Assembly (NCBI GenBank): GCA_937142855.1
Contig: CAKZQZ010000046.1
Location: 1-64,000, forward strand
Source of the DNA: an uncultured Alphaproteobacteria bacterium
GTDB lineage: Bacteria > Pseudomonadota > Alphaproteobacteria > Puniceispirillales > Marisalimonadaceae
Reading direction: 5' to 3'
DNA length: 64,000 nt
Shown piece after piece: positions 34,834-47,111 of this stretch (position 1 is the first letter of the stretch; the number at the start of each line of letters is the position of its first letter). Position numbers and translations under genes: made by a program. Under the pieces are notes generated by a model. The model searched no databases and had not been told where the DNA came from. It saw nothing but the letters and a program-made list of their open reading frames with translations.

Positions 34834-35328
34834 ATGTGGAATAAAATTAATAAAGAGGCAGAACTACTTTATAATAATTGTGCTAAAAAAGGTATATTTA
34901 TTACGACGGCTGAGAGCTGCACTGGTGGCTTAATTGCATCTTCTATTGTGTCAATAAGTGGTTCAAGCAATATTTTTAAATCTTCATTTATTACCTATTC
35001 TAATCAAATGAAAACAAAATTACTAAACATTGATTCCGAAATTATAGAAATTAATGGTGCAGTAAGTGAAATAGTAGCTACAAAAATGGCAAAAAATATT
35101 TTAGATGTTCTAGAAGCTGATATCTCTATAGCTGTTACAGGTATAGCTGGACCAGGAGGTGGAAGTAAAGACAAACCTGTAGGTTTAGTGTGGATTGCGA
35201 TTGGTAACAAGAATTTGACAATCACAGAAAAATTTTTATTTAGCGGGAACCGTTTAGACGTAAGACAAAAAACAACTTTAGAAGCTCTAAAATTAGCAAA
35301 CTCAGTTATTATAAATACAAAATTTTAG
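34834..35328 (+). CDS. pncC: Nicotinamide-nucleotide amidohydrolase (CinA C-terminal domain, PncC)
   Basis: A 164-aa stand-alone CinA_C domain that deamidates NMN to NaMN for NAD recycling. Landmarks are T-A-E-S-C-T-G-G (24-31), S-S-N-I-F-K-S-S-F-I-T-Y-S-N, G-A-V-S and T-G-I-A-G-P-G-G-G. The N-terminal molybdopterin-like half of full-length CinA is absent, as is usual for short bacterial forms. It ends the ispDF-pgpA operon. Its stop region overlaps the convergent ratA gene by 4 bp. Confidence 0.94.
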   Translation: MWNKINKEAELLYNNCAKKGIFITTAESCTGGLIASSIVSISGSSNIFKSSFITYSNQMKTKLLNIDSEIIEINGAVSEIVATKMAKNILDVLEADISIAVTGIAGPGGGSKDKPVGLVWIAIGNKNLTITEKFLFSGNRLDVRQKTTLEALKLANSVIINTKF

Positions 35329-35753
35329 GTATATAGTTCATTTGCTCTAGTCTCAAAGGCTTTTACCATTCTCTTAACAGCCTCAGAAAATAATGTTTCC
35401 ATAATTGTTTGTAAAAATACTGATTTAAATTTAAAGTCAACCATAAATTCAACTTTGCACCCTTCATTGTTTTCTTTAAAAATCCAATGATTTTCCAAAC
35501 GCTCAAAAGGACCATCCTTATATTCTACTTTAATTATATTTTGAACATTATCTAAAAAAATTCTGGATGAGTAAATTTCTTTATAAATCTTAAAACCAAT
35601 AATTAAATCAGCATCAAAATTGTTTTGTTTTATATTTTTAACCCTAGCTCCTAAACACCAAGGTAAAAATTCTGGATATTTACTTACATCTGAAACTAAA
35701 TTAAATAAATTTTTAGGAGTATGTTTAATAACTCTACTTTCTTCATACCTCAT
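35325..35753 (-). CDS. COQ10/RatA-type START-domain protein
   Basis: A 142-aa polyketide cyclase/START-fold protein. The opening R-V-I-K-H-T-P-K-N-L-F-N-L-V-S-D-V-S-K-Y-P-E-F-L-P-W-C is diagnostic for the COQ10/RatA group, and the C-terminal F-K-S-V-F-L-Q-T-I-M fits too. In alphaproteobacteria it is thought to bind ubiquinone and support respiration. E. coli RatA was described as a ribosome-association toxin, but the quinone role is more likely here. It directly follows lipA with no gap, so it is co-transcribed with the lipoate and pyruvate dehydrogenase genes. Confidence 0.92.
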   Translation of the reverse strand: MRYEESRVIKHTPKNLFNLVSDVSKYPEFLPWCLGARVKNIKQNNFDADLIIGFKIYKEIYSSRIFLDNVQNIIKVEYKDGPFERLENHWIFKENNEGCKVEFMVDFKFKSVFLQTIMETLFSEAVKRMVKAFETRANELYT

Positions 35754-36704
35754 TTAATCGTTTCTTTTGTTATTATTATTTTTAATTCTAGCTTTTTTTA
35801 AAGATTCAAAATCTTCACTTGCATGAAAACTACTTCGTGTTAAAGGAGATGATGATACTAACAAAAAACCTTTTGATAAGGCGACTGACTTATATTTTTC
35901 AAATTCTTTTGGATTAACAAATCTATCAACCTCGTGGTGTTTCAAAGTAGGCTGAAGATACTGACCTATTGTTAAAAAATCAATATCAGCCGATCTCATA
36001 TCATCCATCACTTGAAATACTTCATTTTCAGTTTCGCCTAATCCAACCATTATGCCTGATTTTGTAAATATATTAGGGTTTGATAATTTCACCTTTAAAA
36101 GTAAATTCAAAGAATGAAAATACCTAGCTCCAGGCCTAACAGAAGGATAAAGCCTTGGAACCGTTTCTAAATTATGATTAAAGACATCAGGCTTAGCTTC
36201 AATTACTTTTTCAAGAGCCCCATCTTTTCTTAGAAAATCAGGAGTAAGAATTTCAATTGATGTCTGAGGTGAAATTTCTCTAATACTTGAAATAGTGTTC
36301 ACAAAATGAGAAGCTCCACCATCATTTAGATCATCTCTGTCGACAGACGTTATCACTACATGTTTAAGATTTAATCTTAAAACAGATTTCGCAACTCTAA
36401 CAGGTTCAGATGGATCTAACAATTTGGGTTTTCCGGTTGCCACATTGCAAAAAGAGCAGGCTCTTGTGCATATATCACCCATAATCATCATAGTGGCATG
36501 TTTTTTTTCCCAACAATTACCTATATTAGGACAAGCCGCCTCTTCACAAACTGTTGTTATATTTAAATCATCCAAAAGAGATTTTGTTTTTAAAAACAAA
36601 TCACCCTGAGGGGCTTTAACCTTTAACCAAGATGGTTTAGATGGAGATATATTGTCAGGTTTGTTTACTTTTTCGGGATGCCTGATGTTTTTAATTTCAT
36701 TCAT
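35754..36704 (-). CDS. lipA: Lipoyl synthase
   Basis: A 316-aa radical-SAM enzyme that inserts two sulfurs into protein-bound octanoyl groups. The auxiliary cluster cysteines are C53, C58 and C64 ([12 protein letters not shown]), the SAM cluster is C79-x3-C83-x2-C86 (C-T-R-A-C-S-F-C), and the conserved R-S-S-F-H-A supplies the C-terminal serine ligand. All are intact. Its products, lipoyl groups, are used by the neighbouring pdhC, pdhB and other complexes. It sits 11 bp after lpd. Confidence 0.97.
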   Translation of the reverse strand: MNEIKNIRHPEKVNKPDNISPSKPSWLKVKAPQGDLFLKTKSLLDDLNITTVCEEAACPNIGNCWEKKHATMMIMGDICTRACSFCNVATGKPKLLDPSEPVRVAKSVLRLNLKHVVITSVDRDDLNDGGASHFVNTISSIREISPQTSIEILTPDFLRKDGALEKVIEAKPDVFNHNLETVPRLYPSVRPGARYFHSLNLLLKVKLSNPNIFTKSGIMVGLGETENEVFQVMDDMRSADIDFLTIGQYLQPTLKHHEVDRFVNPKEFEKYKSVALSKGFLLVSSSPLTRSSFHASEDFESLKKARIKNNNNKRND

Positions 36705-36715
36705 TTTCTTAGCAA

Positions 36716-38125
36716 TTAGTAATGAATAGCTTGGTTATATGCATCTAGGACTGATTCATGCATGCCTTCTGATAAGGTAGGATGAGGAAAAATCGTATGC
36801 ATTAACTCATGTTCAGTAGTTTCTAGTTTCTTTGCAATAGAAAACCCTTGGATAAGTTCGGTGACTTCTGGACCAACCATATGAGCACCGACAAGTTCGC
36901 CTGTATCATTGTTAAAAATTGTCTTTATTAGCCCCTCTGAATCACCTAAAGCAATTGCTTTTCCATTACCGATAAACGGAAATTTGCCAACTTTAATGTT
37001 TATATTTTTTATTTTTGCAGCTTTTTCTGTTAATCCGATTGAAGCAACTTGAGGCCTACAATAGGTACATCCTGGAATTGATGATTTATCAAGAGGAGTT
37101 AAATTACTTAGACCTGCAATTTTTTCAACACACAATATAGCCTCATGACTCGCCTTATGGGCTAACCAAGGTCCACCTGTAACATCACCAATTGCATAAA
37201 TTCCTTTTTCATCTGTTTCAAGATATTCATTTGTTACAATATGACCTTTGTCAATTTTAATATTAAATTTTTCTAGACCTATGTTTTGTGTGTTTGCAAT
37301 GATACCTACAGCAAGTATTAATTTTTCAGATTTTATTAATGACTTTATTCCATCTGTAGATATTTCAGAAGAGACAGAATTATTATCAATTTTTACTGAT
37401 TTTAAACTTGTATTTGTTTTAATATCAATACCTCTTTTTATAAAATTGTTTTGTACAATCTTTGAAATATCTTCGTCCTCATTTGGCAAAATATTTGTTA
37501 ATGTTTCAATTACCGTTACCTTAACTCCTAAATCATTATAAAATGAGGCAAATTCCATTCCAATAGCTCCAGAACCAATTATTACCAAAGAATTAGGAAG
37601 ATCTTGGGGCGTCATTGCTGTTTTATAATCCCATACATTGATACCGTCTGATTTTACGAATGGCAAATTTCTTGATTTTGCACCTGTTGCAATAATAATA
37701 TTTTTGGCAAGTTCAGTATTAATACCATCTTTGCTTTTAATTTTAACTTTTTTGATTTGGTCGGTGTTTTTGTCAATTTCTGCAAAGCCATTAAAAACCT
37801 TAACTTTATTTTTTTTTAATAAATGACTAATACCAGCAGACAATTGAGATGCTACTTTTCTAGAACGTTCAGTAACCTTCTTAATGTCTACCTTAATATT
37901 TGATACACTAAATCCAAATTCGTTAACATTATCTAACATATGTTTAATTTCACTGGCTCTTAACAAGGCCTTTGTTGGAATACATCCCCAATTTAAACAA
38001 ATACCACCAAGATGTTTGTCTTCAACCAAAGCAACAGACAGTCCTAATTGAGAAGCTCTAATTGCAGCAACATATCCACCAGGACCGCCACCAATGACAA
38101 TAACGTCATAAATTTTATTATTCAT
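36716..38125 (-). CDS. lpd: Dihydrolipoyl dehydrogenase (E3)
   Basis: A 469-aa FAD disulfide oxidoreductase that reoxidises dihydrolipoyl groups with NAD+. The FAD motif G-G-G-P-G-G is at 12-17, and the redox pair is C43 and C48 ([13 protein letters not shown]). The NAD motif G-S-G-A-I-G is mid-protein, and the catalytic H-P-T-L-S-E is at the C-terminus. It is the E3 of the pdhA-pdhB-pdhC operon, starting 7 bp after pdhC, and probably serves other 2-oxoacid complexes too. Confidence 0.97.
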   Translation of the reverse strand: MNNKIYDVIVIGGGPGGYVAAIRASQLGLSVALVEDKHLGGICLNWGCIPTKALLRASEIKHMLDNVNEFGFSVSNIKVDIKKVTERSRKVASQLSAGISHLLKKNKVKVFNGFAEIDKNTDQIKKVKIKSKDGINTELAKNIIIATGAKSRNLPFVKSDGINVWDYKTAMTPQDLPNSLVIIGSGAIGMEFASFYNDLGVKVTVIETLTNILPNEDEDISKIVQNNFIKRGIDIKTNTSLKSVKIDNNSVSSEISTDGIKSLIKSEKLILAVGIIANTQNIGLEKFNIKIDKGHIVTNEYLETDEKGIYAIGDVTGGPWLAHKASHEAILCVEKIAGLSNLTPLDKSSIPGCTYCRPQVASIGLTEKAAKIKNINIKVGKFPFIGNGKAIALGDSEGLIKTIFNNDTGELVGAHMVGPEVTELIQGFSIAKKLETTEHELMHTIFPHPTLSEGMHESVLDAYNQAIHY

Positions 38126-38132
38126 ATTTTAC

Positions 38133-39407
38133 CTATAAAAGCATAAGAGATGGGTTTTCAATAAACTCTTTAAATTTAGACAAATATTCTGCTCCAACAG
38201 CTCCGTCAACCACTCTATGGTCACATGAGAGTGTAACAGTCATCATTGTTGCAATTGATATTTGGTTATTAGTAACTATTGCCCTTTGTTCTCCAACCCC
38301 AATCGCAAGAATACACCCTTGAGGTGGGTTAATAACAGCAGAAAACTCTTTAATGCCATACATACCAAGATTAGAAATCGAAAAAGAACCACCAATATAA
38401 TCCTCTGGCTTTAATTTTCCTTCTTTAGCCTTTTGAGCTAAAGTTTTCATTTCATTTGATATTTCTAATAAACCTTTAAACTCAACGTTTTTTATAATAG
38501 GAGTAATCAACCCCCCGTCAATAGCAACTGCAACTGAAATGTCAGTATTTTTAAAATATCTTGTGTTTTCATTTTCCCAACTAGCATTTGCTTTGGGTAC
38601 CTTCAATAAGGTAGCACTAGCAGCTTTGATAATCATGTCATTTACAGATATTTTATATTCATTGTTTGACTTACTGTTAATTGTAGATCTTGCTTTTAAT
38701 AGTTGTTCAATATTACAGTCAATTGACAGATAAAAGTGCGGAGCTTCATTCTTAGATTTGACTAATCTTTCAGCTATAGTTTTTCTCATAGATGAGTTTT
38801 TTATAAGCTCAGAATTATTATTTGATAAAGGAATATTATCAACTTGAGATTTTTTTTCTTCTTTAAAATTTTCTATATCAATCTTTAATATTCTACCATT
38901 TGGTCCTGACCCTGTTAGTAAACTTAAATCAATATCTCTCTGTTTTGCAAGACGTTTTGCTAAAGGTGTAGCAAAAAGTCTATTAGAGTTTATTGTATTT
39001 AAAACTTCATTTTTTTGTACAAAACTAGTTTTTTCAGAAATCAATTCATCTTCTGATAATGAAGGCAAATCATTTTCTTCATTATTAGTATCATTAACAA
39101 CATTTTTCTTTGGCTTTGGTTCCTCAGGAATATTATCATCAATAACAATTTCAGATAATTTTTCTCCATTTATTAAAAGGACAGCAATTGGTTGATTAAC
39201 TTGAATTGATTCTTGCCCCTCAGTTACTAAAATTTTACCTATAACCCCTTCATCTACAGCCTCAACCTCCATTGTAGCTTTGTCTGTCTCAATCTCAGCT
39301 ATCAAATCTCCTGAATTAACTTTATCACCTTCTTTAACTAGCCATTTAGCTAAAGTCCCCTCTTCCATAGTAGGGCTAAGAGCAGGCATTAAAATATTAA
39401 TACTCAT
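38133..39407 (-). CDS. pdhC: Pyruvate dehydrogenase E2, dihydrolipoamide acetyltransferase
   Basis: A 424-aa core subunit. One lipoyl domain with K43 in [11 protein letters not shown] is followed by an acidic linker, a peripheral-subunit-binding domain (about 143-180, [10 protein letters not shown] ... G-S-G-P-N-G-R-I) and the catalytic domain ending with D-H-R-V-V-D-G-A (His397, Asp401). The single lipoyl domain matches alphaproteobacterial E2. Its lipoyl domain is nearly the same as the one on PdhB next door. Confidence 0.97.
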   Translation of the reverse strand: MSINILMPALSPTMEEGTLAKWLVKEGDKVNSGDLIAEIETDKATMEVEAVDEGVIGKILVTEGQESIQVNQPIAVLLINGEKLSEIVIDDNIPEEPKPKKNVVNDTNNEENDLPSLSEDELISEKTSFVQKNEVLNTINSNRLFATPLAKRLAKQRDIDLSLLTGSGPNGRILKIDIENFKEEKKSQVDNIPLSNNNSELIKNSSMRKTIAERLVKSKNEAPHFYLSIDCNIEQLLKARSTINSKSNNEYKISVNDMIIKAASATLLKVPKANASWENENTRYFKNTDISVAVAIDGGLITPIIKNVEFKGLLEISNEMKTLAQKAKEGKLKPEDYIGGSFSISNLGMYGIKEFSAVINPPQGCILAIGVGEQRAIVTNNQISIATMMTVTLSCDHRVVDGAVGAEYLSKFKEFIENPSLMLL

Positions 39408-39416
39408 AGTATATCC

Positions 39417-40751
39417 TTAATTTTTATAACAAACATCCTTGCAAGCTTTAATTATATCATCAACTTGAGGTAGCGCTAATTTTTCTAAATTGGCTGCGTA
39501 AGGCATTGGCACATCTTTACCAGTCACTCTTTTAACTGGGGCGTCAAGCCAATCAAATGCATTTTCATTAATTAAAGCAGAAATTTCTGCTCCAATTCCA
39601 GCAAATGGAAAGCCTTCTTCACAAGTGACTACCCTATTTGTTTTTTTAACTGATTCTATTATGGTTGAAGTATCTAAAGGGCGAAGAGTTCTTAGGTTAA
39701 TAACTTCAGCGTTTATTCCCATTTCCCTGAGTGCATCAGCAGCTTCAATTGATTTACCTACCATAATAGAAAAAGCTATAATGGTAACGTCGTCACCTTC
39801 TTTTTCAACATGAGCTTTACCAATAGGTAACAAAAAATCATCAGATTCCGGACAGCTAAATGATTGGCCGTACATAACTTCATTTTCTAAAAAAATTACA
39901 GGGTCAGGGTCTCTAATAGCAGATTTTAAAAGACCTTTAGCATCCTTACTTGACCAAGGAGAGACCACTTTAAGGCCTGGGCAATGCGCATACCAGCTTG
40001 CATAACATTGACTATGCTGTGCCGCAACCCTTGATGCAGCTCCATTTGGGCCTCTAAAAACAATTGGGCAACCCATTTGGCCACCAGACATATAAAGAGT
40101 TTTTGCCGCTGAATTAATTATTTGATCCATTGCTTGCATAGCAAAATTAAATGTCATGAACTCAACAATTGGACTCAAATTACCAAATGCTGCACCTACA
40201 CCAATTCCAGCAAATCCATGTTCTGTAATTGGTGTGTCATAAACTCTTTTGTCACCAAACTCATCTAGCAAACCTTGTGTTACTTTATAAGCTCCCTGAT
40301 ACTCTGCAACTTCCTCTCCCATGACAAATACTTTTTTATCTAGTCTCATTTCTTCAGCCATAGCATTTCTTAGAGCTTCTCTGACTGTAATAACACTCGA
40401 ATTAGGTTCTAAATTATTTTGATTTCCTGATAATACCTTGTTTTTAGGTATTTCCTTTTCTATGTATGGTTTTTCAGCAATTGTTTTTATAGTAGCATGA
40501 GGGGTTTCTTTACCATCATTTAAAATAGCTATGGGAGTATTAACTTTTATTCCTTCAGAACCCTCAGCAACAAGTAACTTACCTATTTGACCATCATCAA
40601 CAGCTTCAACCTCCATAGTTGCTTTATCTGTTTCAATCTCAGCGATTAAATCACCAGACGTAACTATATCTCCTTCATTAACGAGCCATTTAGAAAGAGT
40701 GCCCTCTTCCATTGTAGGACTAAGGGCAGGCATTAAAATTTCTATAGACAT
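39417..40751 (-). CDS. pdhB: Pyruvate dehydrogenase E1 beta subunit with N-terminal lipoyl domain
   Basis: A 444-aa subunit. Residues 1-80 form a lipoyl domain (K43 in [11 protein letters not shown]), then a linker of about 40 residues leads to the transketolase-like E1 beta domain ([28 protein letters not shown]). E1 beta proteins with their own lipoyl domain are known in alphaproteobacteria such as Zymomonas and rhizobia. It lies between pdhA and pdhC with about 10-bp gaps. Confidence 0.97.
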   Translation of the reverse strand: MSIEILMPALSPTMEEGTLSKWLVNEGDIVTSGDLIAEIETDKATMEVEAVDDGQIGKLLVAEGSEGIKVNTPIAILNDGKETPHATIKTIAEKPYIEKEIPKNKVLSGNQNNLEPNSSVITVREALRNAMAEEMRLDKKVFVMGEEVAEYQGAYKVTQGLLDEFGDKRVYDTPITEHGFAGIGVGAAFGNLSPIVEFMTFNFAMQAMDQIINSAAKTLYMSGGQMGCPIVFRGPNGAASRVAAQHSQCYASWYAHCPGLKVVSPWSSKDAKGLLKSAIRDPDPVIFLENEVMYGQSFSCPESDDFLLPIGKAHVEKEGDDVTIIAFSIMVGKSIEAADALREMGINAEVINLRTLRPLDTSTIIESVKKTNRVVTCEEGFPFAGIGAEISALINENAFDWLDAPVKRVTGKDVPMPYAANLEKLALPQVDDIIKACKDVCYKN

Positions 40752-40761
40752 CAGATATCCT

Positions 40762-41766
40762 TCAATTAATAGTTATATCCGTAAATAATTCTTCAGGTGA
40801 TGGTTCAGGAGATTCTTGAGCAAAATTCGCTGCGTCGGCAATGGTAGCCTTAATTTGAGTATCTATCTCTTTTATCATCTCTTCATTTGTTCCATGCTTA
40901 ATGAGAAGCTCTTTAATATTTTCAATTGGATCAGAAGTTTTTCTAATTTTATCAACTTCATCTCTAGTTCTATATTTAGCAGGGTCTGACATTGAATGCC
41001 CCCTATACCTATATGTTTTCATTTCTAAAATATAAGGACCTTTTCCAGATCTACAATATTCCATAGCCCTAATAGCAGAATCTCTTACTGCAATTACATC
41101 CATACCATCAACTATTTCAGACTTTATGCCATATGCTTTGCCTCTATCAGACAAATTGTCTCCAGCAGAAGATCTGTTTACAGAAGTACCCATTCCATAC
41201 TTATTATTTTCTATCACAAAAATAACTGGAAGCTTCCAAAGTGAAGCAATATTATAAGCTTCATAAACCTGTCCTTGATTTGCAGCACCATCACCAAAAT
41301 AAGTAATACATACATTTTTAGTTTCATTATACTTATGTGAAAACGCAAGACCTGTTCCTATTGGCACTTGAGCCGCAACAATACCATGACCACCAAAAAA
41401 ACCTTTCTCACGGCTAAACATATGCATGGAACCACCTTTGCCTTTTGAATAACCATCTTTTCTACCTGTTAATTCAGCCATTACTCCTTTGGGATCCATG
41501 TCACATGCAATCATATGACCATGATCACGGTATGAAGTAACAATACTGTCACCTTCGATTTGAGCAGATTGAATACCAACAACAACTGCCTCTTGCCCAA
41601 TATATAAATGACAAAAACCTCCAATTTTTCCCATACCATATAATTGACCAGCTTTTTCTTCAAATCTTCTAATCAAAAGCATTTTTGAGTACATATCTTT
41701 CAAAAGATCTATATCATAGTTAATTTGCGATTTAGAAAGTTTCTTTTTAGGAGCTGAGTTATTCAT
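40762..41766 (-). CDS. pdhA: Pyruvate dehydrogenase E1 alpha subunit
   Basis: A 334-aa thiamine diphosphate subunit of the heterotetrameric E1. The TPP/Mg motif starts at G-D-G-A-A-N-Q-G and ends in E-N-N about 30 residues later. The phosphorylation-loop-like Y-R-G-H-S-M-S-D-P and the early [11 protein letters not shown] are typical. It is the first gene of the pdhA-pdhB-pdhC-lpd-lipA-ratA series and follows ftsB after 71 bp of AT-rich DNA that probably holds its promoter. Confidence 0.97.
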   Translation of the reverse strand: MNNSAPKKKLSKSQINYDIDLLKDMYSKMLLIRRFEEKAGQLYGMGKIGGFCHLYIGQEAVVVGIQSAQIEGDSIVTSYRDHGHMIACDMDPKGVMAELTGRKDGYSKGKGGSMHMFSREKGFFGGHGIVAAQVPIGTGLAFSHKYNETKNVCITYFGDGAANQGQVYEAYNIASLWKLPVIFVIENNKYGMGTSVNRSSAGDNLSDRGKAYGIKSEIVDGMDVIAVRDSAIRAMEYCRSGKGPYILEMKTYRYRGHSMSDPAKYRTRDEVDKIRKTSDPIENIKELLIKHGTNEEMIKEIDTQIKATIADAANFAQESPEPSPEELFTDITIN

Positions 41767-41837
41767 TTCTTACCTATTTGTATAAATAAAACTATAAATT
41801 TTTAACAAAAATATTAATAATTTACTAATAAATAATA

Positions 41838-42149
41838 TTAATTTTTTAAATCTAAAACTATTTGATCAGACTCAATAAGACCTAAATTTTTATGAGCAAT
41901 TTCAGAAATTAAATCTGGGTCTAAATTATTATCTCTCAATAGATTGATTTCTAATAAAACTTTATTTTTATTAGCAACTAAAACTTGATATTGTTTTTCA
42001 TAAGTTGAAATTTGGTTTTTAAGCTGAAAAATTTTCCATACTGATCTATCTCCAAAAAATATATGTGAAAGAAAAAATATAAAAATTAGACAACTTATTA
42101 AAGTTATTGAGTAAGAAAAATTATTATTTTTAATTAAATATCTATACAT
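41838..42149 (-). CDS. ftsB: Septum formation initiator family protein, FtsB-like
   Basis: A 103-aa bitopic membrane protein of the FtsB/DivIC type, part of the FtsQLB divisome complex. One transmembrane helix (about 12-32) is followed by a coiled coil (about 42-72) and a short C-terminal segment with L-D-P-D-L-I-S-E-I-A. The frame is open further upstream inside eno, but the ATG at 42149, with AAGG 8 nt before it, gives the normal topology and overlaps the eno stop by 8 bp. The position after eno and before pdhA is typical. Confidence 0.87.
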   Translation of the reverse strand: MYRYLIKNNNFSYSITLISCLIFIFFLSHIFFGDRSVWKIFQLKNQISTYEKQYQVLVANKNKVLLEINLLRDNNLDPDLISEIAHKNLGLIESDQIVLDLKN

Positions 42150-43419
42150 CAAAGAAACCTTTACCAAAATATTTAGCGTCACTGCCAAGCATTTCTTCAA
42201 TCCTAATTAGTTGGTTATATTTAGCAGTTCTATCTGTTCTAGAAACAGAACCTGTTTTAATTTGACCAGTATTCAAGCCAACAGACAAATCACTAATAAA
42301 AACATCTTCTGTTTCACCTGACCTATGAGAAACAATAACGCCAAATTGTGAATTTTTTGCTAGTTCTATTGTTTCAATTGTTTCAGAAAGTGTTCCAATC
42401 TGATTTAATTTAATTAAAATTGAATTGGCTGAATTATTCTCAATCCCTGTCAAAAGTCTATTTTTGTTAGTAACAAAGAGATCATCACCTACAATTTGAA
42501 CATTTTTACCAATTTTTTTAGTAAGCTCTTTGAAACCATTCCAATCATTTTCATCAAATGGGTCTTCAATTGAAATAACAGGAAACTTTTTACAAAGATC
42601 TTCCCAATATTTAACTAATTGATCAGTATTAAGTTTTTTATTTTCACCTTTTAAAAAATAGTTTTGACCATCAAACAATTCACTCGCTGCCGCATCAATT
42701 GCAATGTAAATTTGTTCACCTAATTTATAACCACTCTTTTCAATAGCATCTGAAATATTTGCAAGTGCATCATAAAGATTATTAACGTCAGGAGCAAAAC
42801 CACCCTCATCACCTACTGCAACAGAATATCCTTTATCTGATAAAATTTGTTTTAAATTATGAAAAACTTCAGTTCCCGCTCTTAAAGCATCTGAAAAGTT
42901 AGAAAAACCAATAGGCATTATCATGCATTCTTGAAAATCCAAACCATTATTGGCATGTGCACCACCATTTATAATATTCATCATAGGAACTGGCAATGTA
43001 TTAGACCTTATACCTCCTAAATATTGGTATAGGGGTACATTGAGCGATAAGGCAGCGGATTTTGCAACAGCCATTGAAAATCCAAGCATGGCATTTGCAC
43101 CTAATTTATTTTTATTATTTGTACCATCGAGTTCTATCAAATCTTGATCAATTTTATTTTGTTCGAATGGGTTTCTTCCAGAAAAAGTATTTGAAATATC
43201 TATGTTTACATTAGATATAGCATTTAGCACACTCAAACCTCTATATAAACTATTATTTCCATCTCTTAACTCATAAGCTTCATATTCTCCAGTAGAAGCA
43301 CCTGAAGGAACAGCAGCTCTTCCAATTATTCCATCTGATAATAAAACATCCACCTCTACCGTAGGATTACCCCTACTATCTAAAATCTGCCTGGCATGTA
43401 TGTCTGAAATATAAACCAT
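42142..43419 (-). CDS. eno: Enolase
   Basis: A 425-aa glycolytic enzyme that converts 2-phosphoglycerate to phosphoenolpyruvate. The signature motifs are complete: R-G-N-P-T-V-E-V-D and G-A-S-T-G near the start, S-I-E-D-P-F-D-E-N-D-W and G-D-D-L-F-V-T-N (Mg ligands), L-I-K-L-N-Q-I-G-T (catalytic Lys), and V-S-H-R-S-G-E-T-E-D. The length is normal. It is followed by ftsB with an 8-bp overlap and preceded by kdsA, a conserved order. Confidence 0.98.
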   Translation of the reverse strand: MVYISDIHARQILDSRGNPTVEVDVLLSDGIIGRAAVPSGASTGEYEAYELRDGNNSLYRGLSVLNAISNVNIDISNTFSGRNPFEQNKIDQDLIELDGTNNKNKLGANAMLGFSMAVAKSAALSLNVPLYQYLGGIRSNTLPVPMMNIINGGAHANNGLDFQECMIMPIGFSNFSDALRAGTEVFHNLKQILSDKGYSVAVGDEGGFAPDVNNLYDALANISDAIEKSGYKLGEQIYIAIDAAASELFDGQNYFLKGENKKLNTDQLVKYWEDLCKKFPVISIEDPFDENDWNGFKELTKKIGKNVQIVGDDLFVTNKNRLLTGIENNSANSILIKLNQIGTLSETIETIELAKNSQFGVIVSHRSGETEDVFISDLSVGLNTGQIKTGSVSRTDRTAKYNQLIRIEEMLGSDAKYFGKGFFDV

Positions 43420-43440
43420 TTAATCTCCAACAATTATATA

Positions 43441-44268
43441 TTATGATGTTTTAACTAATTTATCTAATTGAATTAATTTAGAAAGCAAAGCTGAAAGTTC
43501 AGATATTTTAAGCATATTAGGGCCATCACTAGGAGCATCGTCAGGATTTTCATGGACTTCAACAAATAAACCAGAAACACCTATAGAAATAGCTGCTCTA
43601 GCTAAGACAGGTACAAATTCACGTTGCCCTCCTGAAGTTGTCCCCATTCCACCAGGTTGTTGGACTGAATGAGTTGCATCAAATATAATAGGGTAGCCAA
43701 ATTGAGACATTTGAGGAATTGCTCTCATGTCTGAGACTAAAGTATTATATCCAAAAGACGTCCCTCTTTCAGTAAGTAAAACTTGGTTATTACCATAATC
43801 AACTATTTTGTTAAGAACATTTTTCATATCCCATGGAGCTAAAAATTGACCTTTTTTAACGTTTATTATTTTATTAGTTTCAGCTGCGGCATATAATAAA
43901 TCAGTTTGCCTACATAAAAAAGCAGGTATCTGAATTATGTCTACAACATTAGCTACATCTTTACATTGATAAGATTCATGGACGTCTGTAATTAAAGGTA
44001 TACCAAAAGTTTTTTTTACATCAGAAAGAATTTTTAAGCCTTGATCAATACCAACGCCTCGACTCGACAATGAACTTGATCTATTAGCTTTGTCAAAAGA
44101 AGATTTATAAACAAAATTAAGATTAAGTTGTTTACAAATTTCATTAATTTTTCCAGCATGATCTATTGCATGATCTTTACTTTCAATAGAACACGGACCT
44201 GCAATTAAAAAAAATGGAAGATCATTAGAAACATTAAAATTATTTATTTTAATAGCGTTATGTTTCAT
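43441..44268 (-). CDS. kdsA: 3-deoxy-D-manno-octulosonate 8-phosphate synthase
   Basis: A 275-aa aldolase that condenses PEP with arabinose 5-phosphate to KDO 8-phosphate for lipopolysaccharide. Visible landmarks are I-A-G-P-C-S-I-E-S, Y-K-S-S-F-D-K-A-N-R, D-V-H-E, D-I-I-Q-I-P-A-F-L-C-R-Q-T-D-L and F-D-A-T-H-S-V-Q-Q-P. The Asn of the K-A-N-R motif points to the metal-independent class. Its presence implies an LPS outer membrane. It is between pyrG and eno. Confidence 0.97.
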   Translation of the reverse strand: MKHNAIKINNFNVSNDLPFFLIAGPCSIESKDHAIDHAGKINEICKQLNLNFVYKSSFDKANRSSSLSSRGVGIDQGLKILSDVKKTFGIPLITDVHESYQCKDVANVVDIIQIPAFLCRQTDLLYAAAETNKIINVKKGQFLAPWDMKNVLNKIVDYGNNQVLLTERGTSFGYNTLVSDMRAIPQMSQFGYPIIFDATHSVQQPGGMGTTSGGQREFVPVLARAAISIGVSGLFVEVHENPDDAPSDGPNMLKISELSALLSKLIQLDKLVKTS

Positions 44269-44286
44269 TGGTAAAATTCCATTATA

Positions 44287-46259
<1,973 letters not shown>

Positions 46260-46279
46260 TGTTTACCCTAACATCTTAA

Positions 46280-47014
46280 TTAACTATTTATGTGTTTAAC
46301 AACTGCCTCATAAATTGCAAGAAAATCTTTTACCTTTAGACTTGCACCACCAACTAAAACTCCATCTACATTACCTACTGATAAAACTTCTTTAATGTTA
46401 TGTATATTGACAGATCCTCCATATAAAACTTTTATATTTCTTTTTAAAAATGAGTATGCCACTTCTTTTATGTGTTCATGCATTTCAAATATTTCATCTT
46501 TGTCAGGAATCTCTCCAGTACCTATCGACCAAATTGGCTCATAAGCTATACATAAATTTTTTTCAGTTGAAGGTATTGAGTTTAAAATTTGTTCTTTTAC
46601 AAAATTAAGTGCATTTTTATTTTTACGATCATCATAACTTTCGCCAACACAAATAATAGGGATTATAGAATTATTTATTGCAGATTCAGAACATTTTTTT
46701 ATGTACGAGTTGGATTCATTAAAAAGTTGTCTTCTTTCAGAATGGCCTAAAATCACATATTCACAACCCATTTCTTTCAGAGAAAAAGCAGAGATTTCTC
46801 CAGTAAATGGACCACTAATATCATGATGACAATTTTGTCCACCAACATAAACAGGTGTATTATTTAATAATTTAGCTAATAAATCTATATATATAGATTG
46901 AGGAAAAATGCATGTTTTAACATGATTAGAAAAGTTATTTTTTTTTAAAAATTTAGAAAATAGTTTTATCTCATTCTTATTAAGATTCATTTTCCAATTA
47001 GCTGCAATTAACAT
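46280..47014 (-). CDS. tpiA: Triosephosphate isomerase
   Basis: A 244-aa TIM barrel that interconverts DHAP and glyceraldehyde 3-phosphate. Active-site residues are N6 and K8 (A-N-W-K-M), His91 (G-H-S-E-R-R) and Glu159 (A-Y-E-P-I-W-S-I-G-T-G). The C-terminal phosphate loop V-L-Y-G-G-S-V and G-V-L-V-G-G-A-S-L are intact. It leads the tpiA-secG-pyrG-kdsA-eno-ftsB series and is divergent from ppiD over 97 bp. Confidence 0.98.
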   Translation of the reverse strand: MLIAANWKMNLNKNEIKLFSKFLKKNNFSNHVKTCIFPQSIYIDLLAKLLNNTPVYVGGQNCHHDISGPFTGEISAFSLKEMGCEYVILGHSERRQLFNESNSYIKKCSESAINNSIIPIICVGESYDDRKNKNALNFVKEQILNSIPSTEKNLCIAYEPIWSIGTGEIPDKDEIFEMHEHIKEVAYSFLKRNIKVLYGGSVNIHNIKEVLSVGNVDGVLVGGASLKVKDFLAIYEAVVKHINS

Positions 47015-47111
47015 ATGAACGACCTTATATTAATTATTAAAATAAAACATTTATAAATTAAGCTAAATGTTATATTAAATACTCAAAAAAATAAAACTTT
47101 TCAGGTATAAA

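Noticed and set aside
37248-37541. 97-codon plus-strand frame inside lpd
   Set aside because: Antisense to an intact dihydrolipoyl dehydrogenase with all motifs. The hydrophobic composition is the usual shadow of the opposite strand.
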